Shown one piece after another: positions 36,272 to 45,906 of a DNA stretch of 64,000 nt (the first letter of the stretch is position 1; every line of letters begins with the position of its first letter). The notes beneath the pieces were generated by a model that saw only the letters and a list, made by a program, of their open reading frames with translations, was not told the DNA's origin and searched no databases. A program made the position numbers and the translations under genes. The stretch comes from Campylobacter canadensis (GTDB lineage Bacteria > Campylobacterota > Campylobacteria > Campylobacterales > Campylobacteraceae): NCBI RefSeq assembly GCF_013177655.1, contig NZ_CP035946.1, positions 1,674,001 through 1,738,000 of the forward strand, read 5' to 3'.

Positions 36272-37547
36272 TGATTATACCCCCCCCCATTTTCTTATAA
36301 TAAAATTTATTTAAATTTTCTTTAGTAAAAAGGTTGCAAGTATCGTAAATATTGGGTTTTTGCATTAAAGAGTGTATTTTATCTAAATTAGCGTTTTTAT
36401 AATCACTCCAAGGAACTAAAAACACTGCTAATTCTTGATTTTTAAAGCATTCATAAAAATCTTGTTTATAAGCTATCTTATTAGCAAAATATTTTTTTGC
36501 ATTATTTAGGGCTTTTGGGTCGTGAAGGGTGATTTTTACATTGTTTTTTAATAATTCTTCTATAAGCAAAATAGCTTGAGAATATCTTATATCATCAGTA
36601 TTTGCTTTAAATGAGCAGCCAAAAATCGCAATATTTTTTACATTAAATTCTAAAATATTTTTACATATTAGCTTTACTCTATTTTGATTTGATTTTATAC
36701 TTGCATTTAAGATACTAAGATTTACTTTTTTCTTTTTTGCAAAGGAATTTAAAGCAGTGCTATCTTTTGGAAAACAAGAACCGCCATAACCTATTGAAGC
36801 ATTTAAAAAATAAGGTGCTATTCTTTTATCAAGCCCCATTCCTAAAGAAACTAAATTAATATCACAATTACTTTTTTCGCATAAATTTGCCAATTCGTTT
36901 ATAAAAGCAACCTTTAAAGATAAAAAAGAATTAGAAGCGTATTTAATCATTTCAGCATCATTAATTGATGTAAAAAATAATTTATCGCTATTGTTATAAA
37001 GCTTAGTTAAAAGCTCTTTACTTCTTTCATCTTCAACCCCGCATATAATTCTATCAGGATTTAAAAAATCTTCTAAAGCACTACCTTCTTTTAAAAATTC
37101 TGGCACGCAAGCAATGTGGAATTTTAATTTTGGATTTTTCTTTTGCAATAATTTTTTTATACTAAGAGTTGAACCTGGAATTACGGTTGATTTAATACAA
37201 AGCAAAACACCATTTTTTAAATACTTATAAATACTATCAATAACACTTTTTATATAAGATAAATCAATTTGATTATTTTTGTCATTTGGTGTTGGAACAC
37301 AAATAAAGATAATATCTTGGTTTTTAACATTTTTAAAATCACAACTAAATTGAATATTATTTTGTTTTAAAAGCTCTTCATTTAATTTTTTTTCATAAAA
37401 AATACTTTTTTTAGATTGTAAGTTCTTAATTCTATCTTTATCAATATCAATAACGCTAATTACCCCCCCCCTATTGGCTAATAGCATATTAAAGCCAACC
37501 GCAGTAGGTAATCCCACATAACCACTACCTATTATTTGTATATTCAT
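36243..37547 (-). CDS. ugd: UDP-glucose/nucleotide-sugar 6-dehydrogenase
   Basis: 434 aa. It oxidises a UDP-sugar, most likely UDP-glucose to UDP-glucuronate, with NAD. GSGYVGLPTAVGF is the Rossmann nucleotide loop, VCVPTPND-like sequence (FICVPTPNDKN) and the catalytic Cys in GGSCFPKD are present, and GCSFKANTDDIRYS marks the C-terminal domain. I start at ATG 37547, which has AAGGAAGG six bases upstream, not GTG 37553. A G9 tract (37463-37471) encodes part of the Rossmann fold (codons 26-28), and a second G9 (36280-36288) lies near the C-terminus; both make the gene slip-prone, and here it is in frame. Without the second tract's present length the tail GGGIINGKYCYTAI would change. First gene of the operon. 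Confidence 0.88.
   Translation of the reverse strand: MNIQIIGSGYVGLPTAVGFNMLLANRGGVISVIDIDKDRIKNLQSKKSIFYEKKLNEELLKQNNIQFSCDFKNVKNQDIIFICVPTPNDKNNQIDLSYIKSVIDSIYKYLKNGVLLCIKSTVIPGSTLSIKKLLQKKNPKLKFHIACVPEFLKEGSALEDFLNPDRIICGVEDERSKELLTKLYNNSDKLFFTSINDAEMIKYASNSFLSLKVAFINELANLCEKSNCDINLVSLGMGLDKRIAPYFLNASIGYGGSCFPKDSTALNSFAKKKKVNLSILNASIKSNQNRVKLICKNILEFNVKNIAIFGCSFKANTDDIRYSQAILLIEELLKNNVKITLHDPKALNNAKKYFANKIAYKQDFYECFKNQELAVFLVPWSDYKNANLDKIHSLMQKPNIYDTCNLFTKENLNKFYYKKMGGGIINGKYCYTAI
36280..36288 (-). repeat. G9 tract at the ugd/glycosyltransferase junction
   Basis: Nine Gs, then TATAATCA, then the ATG of the glycosyltransferase. Frame in the ugd gene depends on the run: G9 ends ugd 29 bases past the next start, G8 ends it just before that start, and G10 ends it just after. 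Confidence 0.9.
37463..37471 (-). repeat. G9 tract in the Rossmann-fold codons of ugd
   Basis: Nine Gs encode RGG in ANRGGVISVID. A slip here would truncate ugd after about 30 residues, an on/off switch for the whole operon's UDP-uronate supply. Confidence 0.9.
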
Positions 37548-37568
37548 TAACACCTTCCTTTTTTAAAT

Positions 37569-37590
37569 ACAAGCAGAAAATTCTGCTTGC
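37569..37590 (-). terminator. Hairpin between yceI and ugd
   Basis: AAGCAGAA and TTCTGCTT (within CAAGCAGAAAATTCTGCTTG) form a stable stem after the yceI stop and just before the ugd ribosome site. It probably terminates yceI or limits read-through into ugd. The T stretch is short. Confidence 0.5.
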
Positions 37591-37612
37591 CAACCATACA
37601 ATATTTGTGTTT

Positions 37613-38167
37613 TTATTTTTCTTTAGCTAAAACTTGAGTTTCTATTTTTACTTCGTTACCAACAGCAACTGCAGCGCCAAATCCTTGACCTACTTTATAA
37701 TCAGTTCTATCAAGCTTTAAACTCATATTAAAACCTAATAGTGTTTTAGAATCTTTTTGTACGCTTGCAATATCGCTAATTATAAATTCAACTTGTTTTT
37801 TAACACCTCTCATTGTTAATTCACCGCTTAAAATACCGCTAGTTGCGTCTTTTGCTGTATATTTATTCATAACAAAGGTAATTTTTGGATTTTCTTTTGT
37901 ATCAAAAAAGTCCTTTTGCTTTAAATGGTTATCTCTTTTTTCATTGTTTGTAAATACCGAATCAACATCAATGCTAGCATTAAAGACCAAGAATTTTCCA
38001 TCGCTAAATTCAATATCAGCATCAAAAACTTTAAAATTACCCTTTACTGTAGTAAGTTGAGCATATTTTAATGAAAATTCCACATTTGTGTGAGCTTTAT
38101 CTAATGTAAAAGTTGCAGCACACAAAGAATAAGCTAACGCTGTACTTAATAATATTTTTTTAATCAT
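37613..38167 (-). CDS. yceI: YceI-family periplasmic lipocalin-like protein
   Basis: 184 aa. A signal peptide (1-18, cut at SLC-A or CAA-T) is followed by FTLDKAHTNVEFSLKYAQL, KVFDADIEF and LTMRGVKKQVEF, which are the usual motifs of the YceI barrel. The family binds isoprenoid lipids such as polyprenyl chains; its exact role here is unknown. The ATG overlaps the stop of the preceding diguanylate cyclase gene by four bases (ATGA), so they are co-translated. Confidence 0.9.
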   Translation of the reverse strand: MIKKILLSTALAYSLCAATFTLDKAHTNVEFSLKYAQLTTVKGNFKVFDADIEFSDGKFLVFNASIDVDSVFTNNEKRDNHLKQKDFFDTKENPKITFVMNKYTAKDATSGILSGELTMRGVKKQVEFIISDIASVQKDSKTLLGFNMSLKLDRTDYKVGQGFGAAVAVGNEVKIETQVLAKEK

Positions 38168-39204
38168 TGTCTTTCCTTTATAATATATTTTAAATTTATT
38201 GTATTTTTTTGAGTTTTCTTGCCATAATATAACTCATCATCTGCGATTTTAAAATAAGTATCAAAATCGCTCCTAATTGGATTTTGTATATATACACCCC
38301 CTATTGTTATGGTTGGCTTTTGCTTTAAAGCTGTGTATTCTTGCTCTTTTATATGAGTTTGTATTTTATTTAAATACGCATAAGCTGTTTCTTCATCGCA
38401 TTTTAAACAAAGCAAAAATTCTTCTCCGCCCCATCTTAAAGCATTTGCCTTATAATTTGTACTAATTGTAAAAAGCGAATTTGAAATTAATTTTAAAATC
38501 AAATCCCCAGTATCATGCCCTAAATTATCATTTATTTTTTTAAAATCATCAATATCACAAATTGCTAATAAAATACTTTCATTCTCATTAAATGTTGGTA
38601 AGATTTTATCTTTAAAATACTTTCTATTATATAAACCTGTAAGAAAATCCATATAAATTTGATTTGTAAGTTCTGAAATCTTTTGAGTTTGGCTAAGATT
38701 TGCTAAAATTCCATAAAGGCTCATCATAGAAGCAGATAAAGATGTATTTATGTAAAAAAACATTGATTGTATCCAATCATCAGCTGCTGTGTAAGATGAT
38801 TTATAATAATACATAACACAAATTGTACTTATTAAAAATATACTAGATAAAATTCTAAATATATTTGAAGTAAAAAAGCTACTTTGAATAAATAATGTAC
38901 ATAATAACAAATTAGCAAAACCACCATTAAAACCTACAAAATAATTTACAAAAATTTGATGGATATATATTTCTATATAAGTTAAAATATAAGAAGCAAG
39001 CTTATTCCCTTTGTAATAAAGAATAAAAACTAAAACATAATTAATGCAAGAATAAATATTTACATAAACCATTTCTTTTATATTTAATATATTAAAAATT
39101 ATTAAAAATAAAAAGTGCATTGATGAAATAAGCATCAAAAGCCATAAATTTATTTCTATTTTTGTAAATAATTTTTTAACAAATAATGTTAAGCCAATTT
39201 GCAT
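38164..39204 (-). CDS. Membrane diguanylate cyclase (GGDEF domain)
   Basis: 346 aa. About six hydrophobic segments in residues 1-165 form a membrane sensor module of no family I can name. The C-terminal half is a GGDEF domain: DFLTGLYNRKYF starts it, DDFKKINDNLGHDTGD holds metal and nucleotide residues, and RWGGEEFLL carries the active-site GGEEF. An inhibitory RxxD site is not evident just before it. It would make cyclic di-GMP in response to an unknown membrane signal. It is co-translated with the YceI gene that follows. GGAAA precedes the start. Confidence 0.88.
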   Translation of the reverse strand: MQIGLTLFVKKLFTKIEINLWLLMLISSMHFLFLIIFNILNIKEMVYVNIYSCINYVLVFILYYKGNKLASYILTYIEIYIHQIFVNYFVGFNGGFANLLLCTLFIQSSFFTSNIFRILSSIFLISTICVMYYYKSSYTAADDWIQSMFFYINTSLSASMMSLYGILANLSQTQKISELTNQIYMDFLTGLYNRKYFKDKILPTFNENESILLAICDIDDFKKINDNLGHDTGDLILKLISNSLFTISTNYKANALRWGGEEFLLCLKCDEETAYAYLNKIQTHIKEQEYTALKQKPTITIGGVYIQNPIRSDFDTYFKIADDELYYGKKTQKNTINLKYIIKERQ

Positions 39205-39291
39205 TAATTTTCCTTAGATATTTTTTTAAAGTGATGATTTTGCCCAAGATTATTAAACATAGTGTAAGATTTAAAAATAGGAGTTATTTAT

Positions 39292-39558
39292 ATGGAAAGT
39301 ACATTAGTAGCACTTGGGGTTTCTACCTTTAAAATAGCATTATTATTATCTTTACCTATGCTTTTAGCGGGTTTGATTGCAGGTTTATTAATAAGCATTT
39401 TTCAAGCAACAACTCAAATAAACGAAACAACCTTATCCTTTGTTCCAAAAATAATCTTAGTAGTTATAATAATCATCTTTTTAATGCCTTGGATGATGAA
39501 TCAAATGATTGATTTTACAACTATGGTTTTAAATAAAATTCCTCATTTTACTCGTTAA
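39292..39558 (+). CDS. fliQ: Flagellar export apparatus protein FliQ
   Basis: 88 aa, the normal FliQ length. Two membrane segments flank the conserved region LIAGLLISIFQATTQINETTLSFVPKI. FliQ is a small subunit of the export gate of the flagellar type III secretion system in the inner membrane. AGGAG lies six bases before the ATG. Its 3' end overlaps the convergent CinA gene by 11 bases. No other flagellar gene is adjacent. Confidence 0.94.
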   Translation: MESTLVALGVSTFKIALLLSLPMLLAGLIAGLLISIFQATTQINETTLSFVPKIILVVIIIIFLMPWMMNQMIDFTTMVLNKIPHFTR

Positions 39559-40627
39559 AAAACAATTCTTTATCAAAGTCTAAAAGCAAAACAGCACAAG
39601 CTAAAGCACATTCTTTTTGCATTAAGGCTCTGCTTGAATTTAGCTTTAATTTTTTACTGATATTTTTTTCATTATTTGCAACACAAATAAATACATCTCC
39701 GCTTTTAATCTCATTAAAATCATCCTTTCCTAAAAGCCCTGTAGTGCTTATTGCATAATCAGCCTTAGTTAGCGCTAAAGCCCCTTTAGCCATCGCTATT
39801 GCGCATTCATTTGAATACACATTATTAGCACAATAATCATCAATTTTTAACCACTGTTTTTTGCTATTTACCGAATAAGTAACAACACTTGCCATAAGTA
39901 TATTAGAGCAACCATCAAGCTTTGAAAATTCATTTACTAAAGCACCTGCTGTGCAACTTTCTGCAAAAGTGATTGTTTTATTTTTTTCTTTTAATTTATT
40001 TAAAATGAAAGAAAAAACATTTATTTCTTCAATTATTTTTTTATCAAACAAAGCTCTTACGCTTTGCATAAATCCATCAAGGTGTGAAAATTTTTCTTTA
40101 AAAATATTTACACAAATTAAGCCATTAAATAAATTAAATACATAAACTTTAACCCCGTAAGGTTTTGCTTGAGTGTTTAAAATTACATTCACCCCATCAA
40201 AATCATCATCTAAAATATAAAAAACATTCATCATAGTATCTTCATACAAAAATTCAGGTAAAAAATAATCCTTAGCTTTTAAAATATTCACAAATTTATC
40301 ATTTAATTTTATTAGCAAACTTGAATTTTGATATTTTAAATTATCCTTTAAAATAAAATCATCATCGCTTTGAATAAGCTCACTTTCATTCATCGTTGCT
40401 AAAAATTTATTAACAATGCAAAAGCTGCTCTCTTCTGTAATTATGCTTATATGCGTGTATTTACTATCTTGCAAATTTATAAAAAAATCTAAATTAGCAG
40501 TATTTACATCAAGCACAATATATTCATCAACATAAAGCCTATATTCTTTTAATTTTTCTTCAACAAGCTCTTTAAAAAGCGGGTTTAAATGAAGGGTTTT
40601 TGTAAAATAAACTAATAAATGTTTCAT
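39548..40627 (-). CDS. CinA-family protein (nicotinamide-nucleotide amidase type)
   Basis: 359 aa. The C-terminal domain (about 195-350) has TFAESCTAGAL, VVTYSVNSKKQWL and AISTTGLLG, the CinA C-terminal domain that deamidates NMN. The N-terminal part (1-195) is in the position of the MoaB/MogA-like domain of two-domain CinA but is short and lacks recognisable cofactor-site motifs, so it has probably lost that activity. A role in pyridine-nucleotide salvage is likely; a link to DNA uptake is only historical. The gene is convergent with fliQ and divergent from ileS. Confidence 0.82.
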   Translation of the reverse strand: MKHLLVYFTKTLHLNPLFKELVEEKLKEYRLYVDEYIVLDVNTANLDFFINLQDSKYTHISIITEESSFCIVNKFLATMNESELIQSDDDFILKDNLKYQNSSLLIKLNDKFVNILKAKDYFLPEFLYEDTMMNVFYILDDDFDGVNVILNTQAKPYGVKVYVFNLFNGLICVNIFKEKFSHLDGFMQSVRALFDKKIIEEINVFSFILNKLKEKNKTITFAESCTAGALVNEFSKLDGCSNILMASVVTYSVNSKKQWLKIDDYCANNVYSNECAIAMAKGALALTKADYAISTTGLLGKDDFNEIKSGDVFICVANNEKNISKKLKLNSSRALMQKECALACAVLLLDFDKELFFNE

Positions 40628-40717
40628 AACTTTCCTTAAAAGATTTTTAAAAATTATAGCAAAGATTAAAAAAAAGAAGTTATTATTTAAACATTTTAAT
40701 TTCTAAAAAGGTGATTT

Positions 40718-43426
40718 ATGAAAGATACATTATTACTCCCACAAACCGAATTTGCAATGAGAGCAAATTTATACGAAAACGAAAAACACAGTTTTGATGA
40801 ATTTAGCAAATATGCTTATAAACTAATGTCAAGCAAAAAAGCAAGTACCTTTATTTTGCACGATGGTCCTCCTTATGCAAATGGGCATTTACATGTCGGG
40901 CATGCAATTAATAAAATCTTAAAAGATATGATAAATAAGACTGAATATTTTTTAAATAATAAAAGCATTCATTACACAGCAGGTTGGGATTGCCACGGAT
41001 TACCGATTGAACAACAAGTAGAAATTAAATTAAAAGATACAAATCCATCAATTAAGCAAATTCACGATGCTTGCACCGCTCATGCAAAAGAATTTGTGCA
41101 AATACAAAAAAAAGAATTTCAAGATTTAGGAATAATTGCAGATTTTGATAATCCTTATTTAACAATGGATTTTAAATTTGAAGCAAATATTTATAAATGC
41201 CTTTTAGAGGTTGCAAAAAATTCATTATTAATTCAAAGACAAAAGCCAGTATATTGGAGCTGGGCAGCAAAATCAGCCTTAGCAGAAGCTGAAGTTGAGT
41301 ATCAAGATAAGCAAGATTATTCAATCTTCGTTGCTTTTAAATTAAATGATGATGCTAAAAATAAACTAAAAAGTTTAAATATTGCTGATGAAGTTTTAAA
41401 TAATGCAAGAGCAGTAATTTGGACAACTACTCCTTGGACACTACCAGCTAATCAAGCAATAGCATTAAATAAAGATGAAGAATATATAATCTCAAAAAAT
41501 GGTTTAATTGTTGCTAAAAAAAGAGTGCAAGATTTAAGTGAGTTTAATTTAGAAGAAATTGCTAGTTTTAAAGGAGATTTTTTAGAAAATACCCACGCTA
41601 TAAATCCACTTAATAATCGTTTATCAAAATTAATCGTAGGCGAACATGTAACAATGGATGGCGGTAGTGGTTTAGTACATACTGCACCAGGTCATGGTGA
41701 GGATGATTATTATGTATGTTTAAAATACAATATACCTGTAATTATGCCTGTTGATGATGGTGGTTGTTATGATGAAAGTATTTTAGAATTAGTACCTAAG
41801 CAAAATCTAAAAGGAATGCATATTTTTAAAGCAAATGAAGTAATCTTAGAACTTTTAGGCGATGCTTTATTAAAACAAAGCACTTTCATTCACTCATATC
41901 CATTTTGTTGGAGAACGCATAAACCTGTAATTTATCGTGCTACAAAGCAATTTTTCATAGCAATGGATAAAAAATTTTATAATAATATGAGTTTAAGAGA
42001 ACTTGCTTTAAGCGAGATTGATAAAATTAACTTTTACCCACAAAGTGGTAAAAATCGCTTAAAAACTATGATAGAAAATCGCCCTGATTGGTGTATTTCA
42101 AGACAAAGAAGCTGGGGTGTGCCTTTAGCCTTTTTCTTAGATGAAAATAATGAATTGATTATGGATTATGAACTTTACGAGCATTTAGCAAGTTTATTTG
42201 AAAAAGAAGGCGTTAGAATTTGGTGGCAAAAAGAAATTAAAGATTTACTTCCACAAAATTGCAAATATGATGCAAATAAGCTTAGTAAGGTTAATGATAT
42301 TTTAGATGTTTGGTTTGATAGCGGTAGCACCTTTGCTTGTGTTTTAGATAGTGGTAATTACGGTATTAAAGCAAAACAAGCTTCAATGTATCTTGAAGGT
42401 AGCGACCAACATAGAGGCTGGTTTCAAAGCTCTTTATTGCTTAGCTGCATTATAAATAAACAAGCACCTTACAAAAGTGTTTTAACTCACGGATTTACCG
42501 TTGATAAAAACGGAAGAAAAATGAGTAAAAGTTTAGGAAATGTAATAGCACCAAGTGATATTGCTAAAAAATATGGAATTGAAATTTTAAGACTTTACAT
42601 AGCAAGCAGTGACTATTCAAGCGATATTAAATTAGGAGAAGATATTTTAAATCAAGCAAGCGAGCAGTATAGAAAAATAAGAAATACAATAAGATTTTTA
42701 CTAGCAAACACAAATGATTTAGAAAAGATGTGCTATGAATTTAGCGAACTTGATTTATTGTTTTTAAATAAAGCCGATGAAGTGTTTAAGCTATGTAAAA
42801 AATCATTTTTAGAATATGATTTTGCAAAAGGAATTAACGCTCTTGCAACATTTTTAAGCGCTGATTTAAGCGGAATTTATTTAGATGTATGCAAAGATAG
42901 TCTTTATTGTGATGCAAAAAATTCAACCAATAGAATGGCATCTCAAAGTGCTATGGTGCTTATTTTACAAAAACTATTTATATATTTAGCGCCTATTTTA
43001 ACGCATACAATAAATGAAGCATTTAAAGTCGCAAATAAACTTGTAACAAAGAATGTGGAAAATATTTTTATGCTTACTGAAGATGAAATTAATGTTAAAA
43101 AATCTAGTTTTGAATATGAAAAATTAGTTGAATTTAGACAAGATTTTTATGAGCAAATTGATATCTTAAAAAAAGATAAAAAAATAAAATCAACCTTAGA
43201 ATTAGCAGTAATTAGTAGCAATGAAGAAATGAATTCATTCAAAGAAAATTGCAAATTTTTAAATATTTCAGCATTTTGTAAAAGCGATTTAGACTTTGTA
43301 AAAATTGCAGAATTTAAACAAGGTTTTATAGCTTATGCAAAAGATTGCAAATGTCCTAGATGTTGGAGATATTTAAGTAAAGATGAAAACAGTTTATGCT
43401 TAAGATGTAGCGAGGCTATTAAGTGA
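40718..43426 (+). CDS. ileS: Isoleucyl-tRNA synthetase
   Basis: 902 aa class I synthetase. The HIGH motif is in [13 protein letters not shown] and the KMSKS motif is in [21 protein letters not shown] lies in the editing domain, and a C-terminal zinc site has CPRCW and CLRC cysteines. Length is normal. AAAGGTGATTT precedes the ATG. The stop overlaps the start of a 34-codon membrane peptide gene by four bases. Confidence 0.97.
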   Translation: MKDTLLLPQTEFAMRANLYENEKHSFDEFSKYAYKLMSSKKASTFILHDGPPYANGHLHVGHAINKILKDMINKTEYFLNNKSIHYTAGWDCHGLPIEQQVEIKLKDTNPSIKQIHDACTAHAKEFVQIQKKEFQDLGIIADFDNPYLTMDFKFEANIYKCLLEVAKNSLLIQRQKPVYWSWAAKSALAEAEVEYQDKQDYSIFVAFKLNDDAKNKLKSLNIADEVLNNARAVIWTTTPWTLPANQAIALNKDEEYIISKNGLIVAKKRVQDLSEFNLEEIASFKGDFLENTHAINPLNNRLSKLIVGEHVTMDGGSGLVHTAPGHGEDDYYVCLKYNIPVIMPVDDGGCYDESILELVPKQNLKGMHIFKANEVILELLGDALLKQSTFIHSYPFCWRTHKPVIYRATKQFFIAMDKKFYNNMSLRELALSEIDKINFYPQSGKNRLKTMIENRPDWCISRQRSWGVPLAFFLDENNELIMDYELYEHLASLFEKEGVRIWWQKEIKDLLPQNCKYDANKLSKVNDILDVWFDSGSTFACVLDSGNYGIKAKQASMYLEGSDQHRGWFQSSLLLSCIINKQAPYKSVLTHGFTVDKNGRKMSKSLGNVIAPSDIAKKYGIEILRLYIASSDYSSDIKLGEDILNQASEQYRKIRNTIRFLLANTNDLEKMCYEFSELDLLFLNKADEVFKLCKKSFLEYDFAKGINALATFLSADLSGIYLDVCKDSLYCDAKNSTNRMASQSAMVLILQKLFIYLAPILTHTINEAFKVANKLVTKNVENIFMLTEDEINVKKSSFEYEKLVEFRQDFYEQIDILKKDKKIKSTLELAVISSNEEMNSFKENCKFLNISAFCKSDLDFVKIAEFKQGFIAYAKDCKCPRCWRYLSKDENSLCLRCSEAIK

Positions 43427-43527
43427 GTGAGCCAATTAGTTTTTTAACTATTATTTATAGCATTGTGATTTTATTATGCGTAAGTGCTATAGGGGTATTT
43501 TTAGTAAATAAGAAAGGTAAAAAATGA
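43423..43527 (+). CDS. Small single-pass membrane peptide between ileS and gatA
   Basis: 34 aa from GTG 43423: [20 protein letters not shown] and [14 protein letters not shown]. One hydrophobic helix (about 7-28) is followed by a basic end. The start overlaps the ileS stop (GTGA) and the stop overlaps the gatA start (ATGA), a strong sign of real coding and co-translation. C. jejuni has a comparable small gene between ileS and gatA. The function is unknown. Confidence 0.75.
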   Translation: MSEPISFLTIIYSIVILLCVSAIGVFLVNKKGKK

Positions 43528-44876
43528 TAAGTTTAGAAAAAGCTTTAAAATTAAGTGATAATGAATTAATTGAGCTAAAAAAAGAAATAAATAAAAAAGC
43601 ACAAGAAACAAAACACCTTGGTGCTTATGTTGAGCAATTAATTAATAAAGATTTAGATGATGTTGAATATTTAGGTGTGCCTGTTGCTATTAAAGATAAC
43701 ATTCAAGTAAAAGGCTGGAATATTAGCAGCTGCTCTAAAATCTTAAAAGATTACATAGCACCTTACGATGCTAGTATTATTACAAAGATGAAAGAGCATA
43801 AACTAGCACCATTTGGAAGATGCAATATGGACGAATTTGCAATGGGAAACACAACAAAAAGTAGTTGTTATGGTAAAACATTAAATCCTTTAAATAACGC
43901 ATTAGTTCCAGGCGGAAGTAGCGGTGGTAGTGCGGCTGCTGTTAGTGCTAAGATTGCTGTTTGCGCTTTAGGCTCTGATACTGGCGGCTCTGTTAGACAA
44001 CCTGCTGCACTTTGCGGTTGCGTTGGTTTTAAACCAAGTTATGGAAGAGTAAGTAGATACGGGCTTGCATCTTATTCTAGCAGTCTTGACCAAATTGGAG
44101 TTTTAACTCAAAATGTAAAAGATGCTAGTTTATTATATGACGCTATTGCTGGTAAATGCGAGTTTGATAGCACTAGTGCTGATGTTGAATTTACAAGCAC
44201 ATTTGATAAATTAAATGCTGATAAAAAATACAAATTCGCTGTAGTTAAAAATTATTTTGATGCTTGTTCTGATGATATAAAAGCACAAAGTTATAAAATG
44301 ATAGAAAAGTTACAAAATGCAGGGCATAGTATAAATTATGTTAATCTTGAAGATAGCAAAATTGATGTAGCTGCTTATTATTTAATAGCTTGTGCTGAAG
44401 CTAGTACAAATCTAAGTAGATACGATGGTATTCGTTATGGATATAGAGCGGATGCAAATTCGCTAGAAGAACTTTATGTAAATACAAGAAGTAAGGGTTT
44501 TGGTTTAGAAGTTCAAAAAAGAATTTTACTTGGTACCTTTGTTTTATCAAGCGGATATATTGATGCTTACTACAAAAAAGCAATGCTAGTAAGAGAAAAA
44601 ATAACACAAAAATATAACGATATTTTAAGTAATAACGACTTAATATTAATGCCTGTTACTCCAAAACACGCTAGAAGTTTTGAAGAAAAATTAAGCTCTG
44701 TTGATGGCTATTTAGAAGATATTTTTACTATTTCAGTTAATCTTGCAAAACTTGCAGGAATTAGCGTTCCTATTCACACACAAGATAATCTTAATACTTC
44801 AATTCAAATAATCGCTCGCCGTTTTGATGAGCAAAATTTATTAAATGCAGCTTTAAGTGTTGAGAATTTAAAATAA
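43524..44876 (+). CDS. gatA: Aspartyl/glutamyl-tRNA(Asn/Gln) amidotransferase subunit A
   Basis: 450 aa amidase that supplies ammonia from glutamine for converting Glu-tRNA(Gln) and Asp-tRNA(Asn). The Ser-cis-Ser-Lys triad is visible: Lys in PVAIKDNI, the Gly/Ser block VPGGSSGGSAAAV and DTGGSVRQPA. It works with GatB and GatC, which are not here. It ends an ileS-peptide-gatA operon and is followed by a hairpin terminator. Confidence 0.96.
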   Translation: MISLEKALKLSDNELIELKKEINKKAQETKHLGAYVEQLINKDLDDVEYLGVPVAIKDNIQVKGWNISSCSKILKDYIAPYDASIITKMKEHKLAPFGRCNMDEFAMGNTTKSSCYGKTLNPLNNALVPGGSSGGSAAAVSAKIAVCALGSDTGGSVRQPAALCGCVGFKPSYGRVSRYGLASYSSSLDQIGVLTQNVKDASLLYDAIAGKCEFDSTSADVEFTSTFDKLNADKKYKFAVVKNYFDACSDDIKAQSYKMIEKLQNAGHSINYVNLEDSKIDVAAYYLIACAEASTNLSRYDGIRYGYRADANSLEELYVNTRSKGFGLEVQKRILLGTFVLSSGYIDAYYKKAMLVREKITQKYNDILSNNDLILMPVTPKHARSFEEKLSSVDGYLEDIFTISVNLAKLAGISVPIHTQDNLNTSIQIIARRFDEQNLLNAALSVENLK

Positions 44877-44908
44877 TTAGTCTTTTTAGGCTAATTATTT
44901 TTTTATTT
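44874..44908 (+). terminator. Terminator after gatA
   Basis: TAATTAG and CTAATTA form a stem around TCTTTTTAGG, followed by TTTTTTT. It lies just ahead of rnpB. Confidence 0.75.
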
Positions 44909-44925
44909 TAGCTAAAATTAAAATG

Positions 44926-45241
44926 AGTATGGCAGATAATCGCTTTAACAAAAGAGGAAAGTCCGGGCTGCAATAAGACAAGGTTCCATCTAACAGATGG
45001 CTAGAGCAATCTAAGGGAAAGTGTAACAGAAAATAAACAACTTTTATAAGTTAAGGTGAAAAGGTGAGGTAAGAGCTTACCAGTGCTACGGTGATGAAAA
45101 AGCCTAGCAGCTTATAAACCCAACCTGCAGCAAGAAGGGGTGGTTTTAGTCTTATGTTTTTAGCCCTTCGCTAGAGCGTTTTTGTGAAAAAACGAGTAGA
45201 TAAATGATTATCAAATACAGAATCCGGCTTACAGCCATACT
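44926..45241 (+). ncRNA. rnpB: RNase P RNA, bacterial class A
   Basis: Catalytic RNA that trims the 5' ends of tRNA precursors. The ends AGTATGGC and GCCATACT pair in helix P1. The conserved core is present: GAGGAAAGTCCGGGCT near the 5' end, an ACAGAAA in the middle and ACAGAATCCGGCTTACAG at the 3' end. Length is about 316 bases. The promoter would overlap the gatA terminator. Confidence 0.95.
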
Positions 45242-45242
45242 T

Positions 45243-45906
45243 TTTACAATAATTTTACATTAAATACAATTAAGGCTTATTTTTAGTAAATAAAAAAATA
45301 TACATTAAAATCCATTATAAAAATTTTATTATTTACTTATTGCATAAAAAATATTTCAAGCAAAAACTATATTAATAAGTGAATACAAAGGCTTATACGG
45401 GCTATTAAAATGATTAAAAGTAGATTTAACCTACTCATAATGTTTGCATTTTAACAAAAAAATTATATAAAATTTTAACATATTTTAAAAGGGCTTTAAA
45501 GTCTATTTGATGAGATTTTATAAAGTATATTATAAATATTTTGAAAAATATTTTTATAAAAACTAAACTCAAATAACAACCATACAAAGCTAGGTTACGA
45601 ATAGTTTTTATAATATTAGTCCCATTTTTATCCTTATAAGTTTTTGTTTAATTGTCAAATTCCTATTTTAAAATCTTTGAATTAAAAAGAATTTAAAATA
45701 AAAAACTTCATAAATTTAAATAAAAGTAATATTTATAAATTATTTTTATTGTGTTGGCATTAACTTTTGAATGAGTTGTATTTATGTTTGAAGTGCCTTT
45801 ATTAACATTAGCTTAGTTTGCTTTACGATTAATATTTGTAGCATTCATATTTACCACTTTCTTGTTTTTCTAATACCCCCCCCAAGAACTTAAATAAAGC
45901 TTAAAT
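45243..45906. other. Gene-free stretch with a decayed minus-strand frame behind a G8 tract
   Basis: No intact gene. On the minus strand a G8 tract (plus-strand Cs at 45876-45883) is followed by TATTAG, and an ATG near 45850 opens NATNINRKAN, a stop, then ANVNKGTSNINTTHSKVNAN. The Asn-rich text suggests an ancient coding stretch. The rest is featureless A/T-rich DNA. Confidence 0.4.

Noticed and set aside
36285-36460. Phase-off state of ugd
   Set aside because: The frame is open through both G9 tracts and includes all domain motifs, so in this sequence the gene is on.
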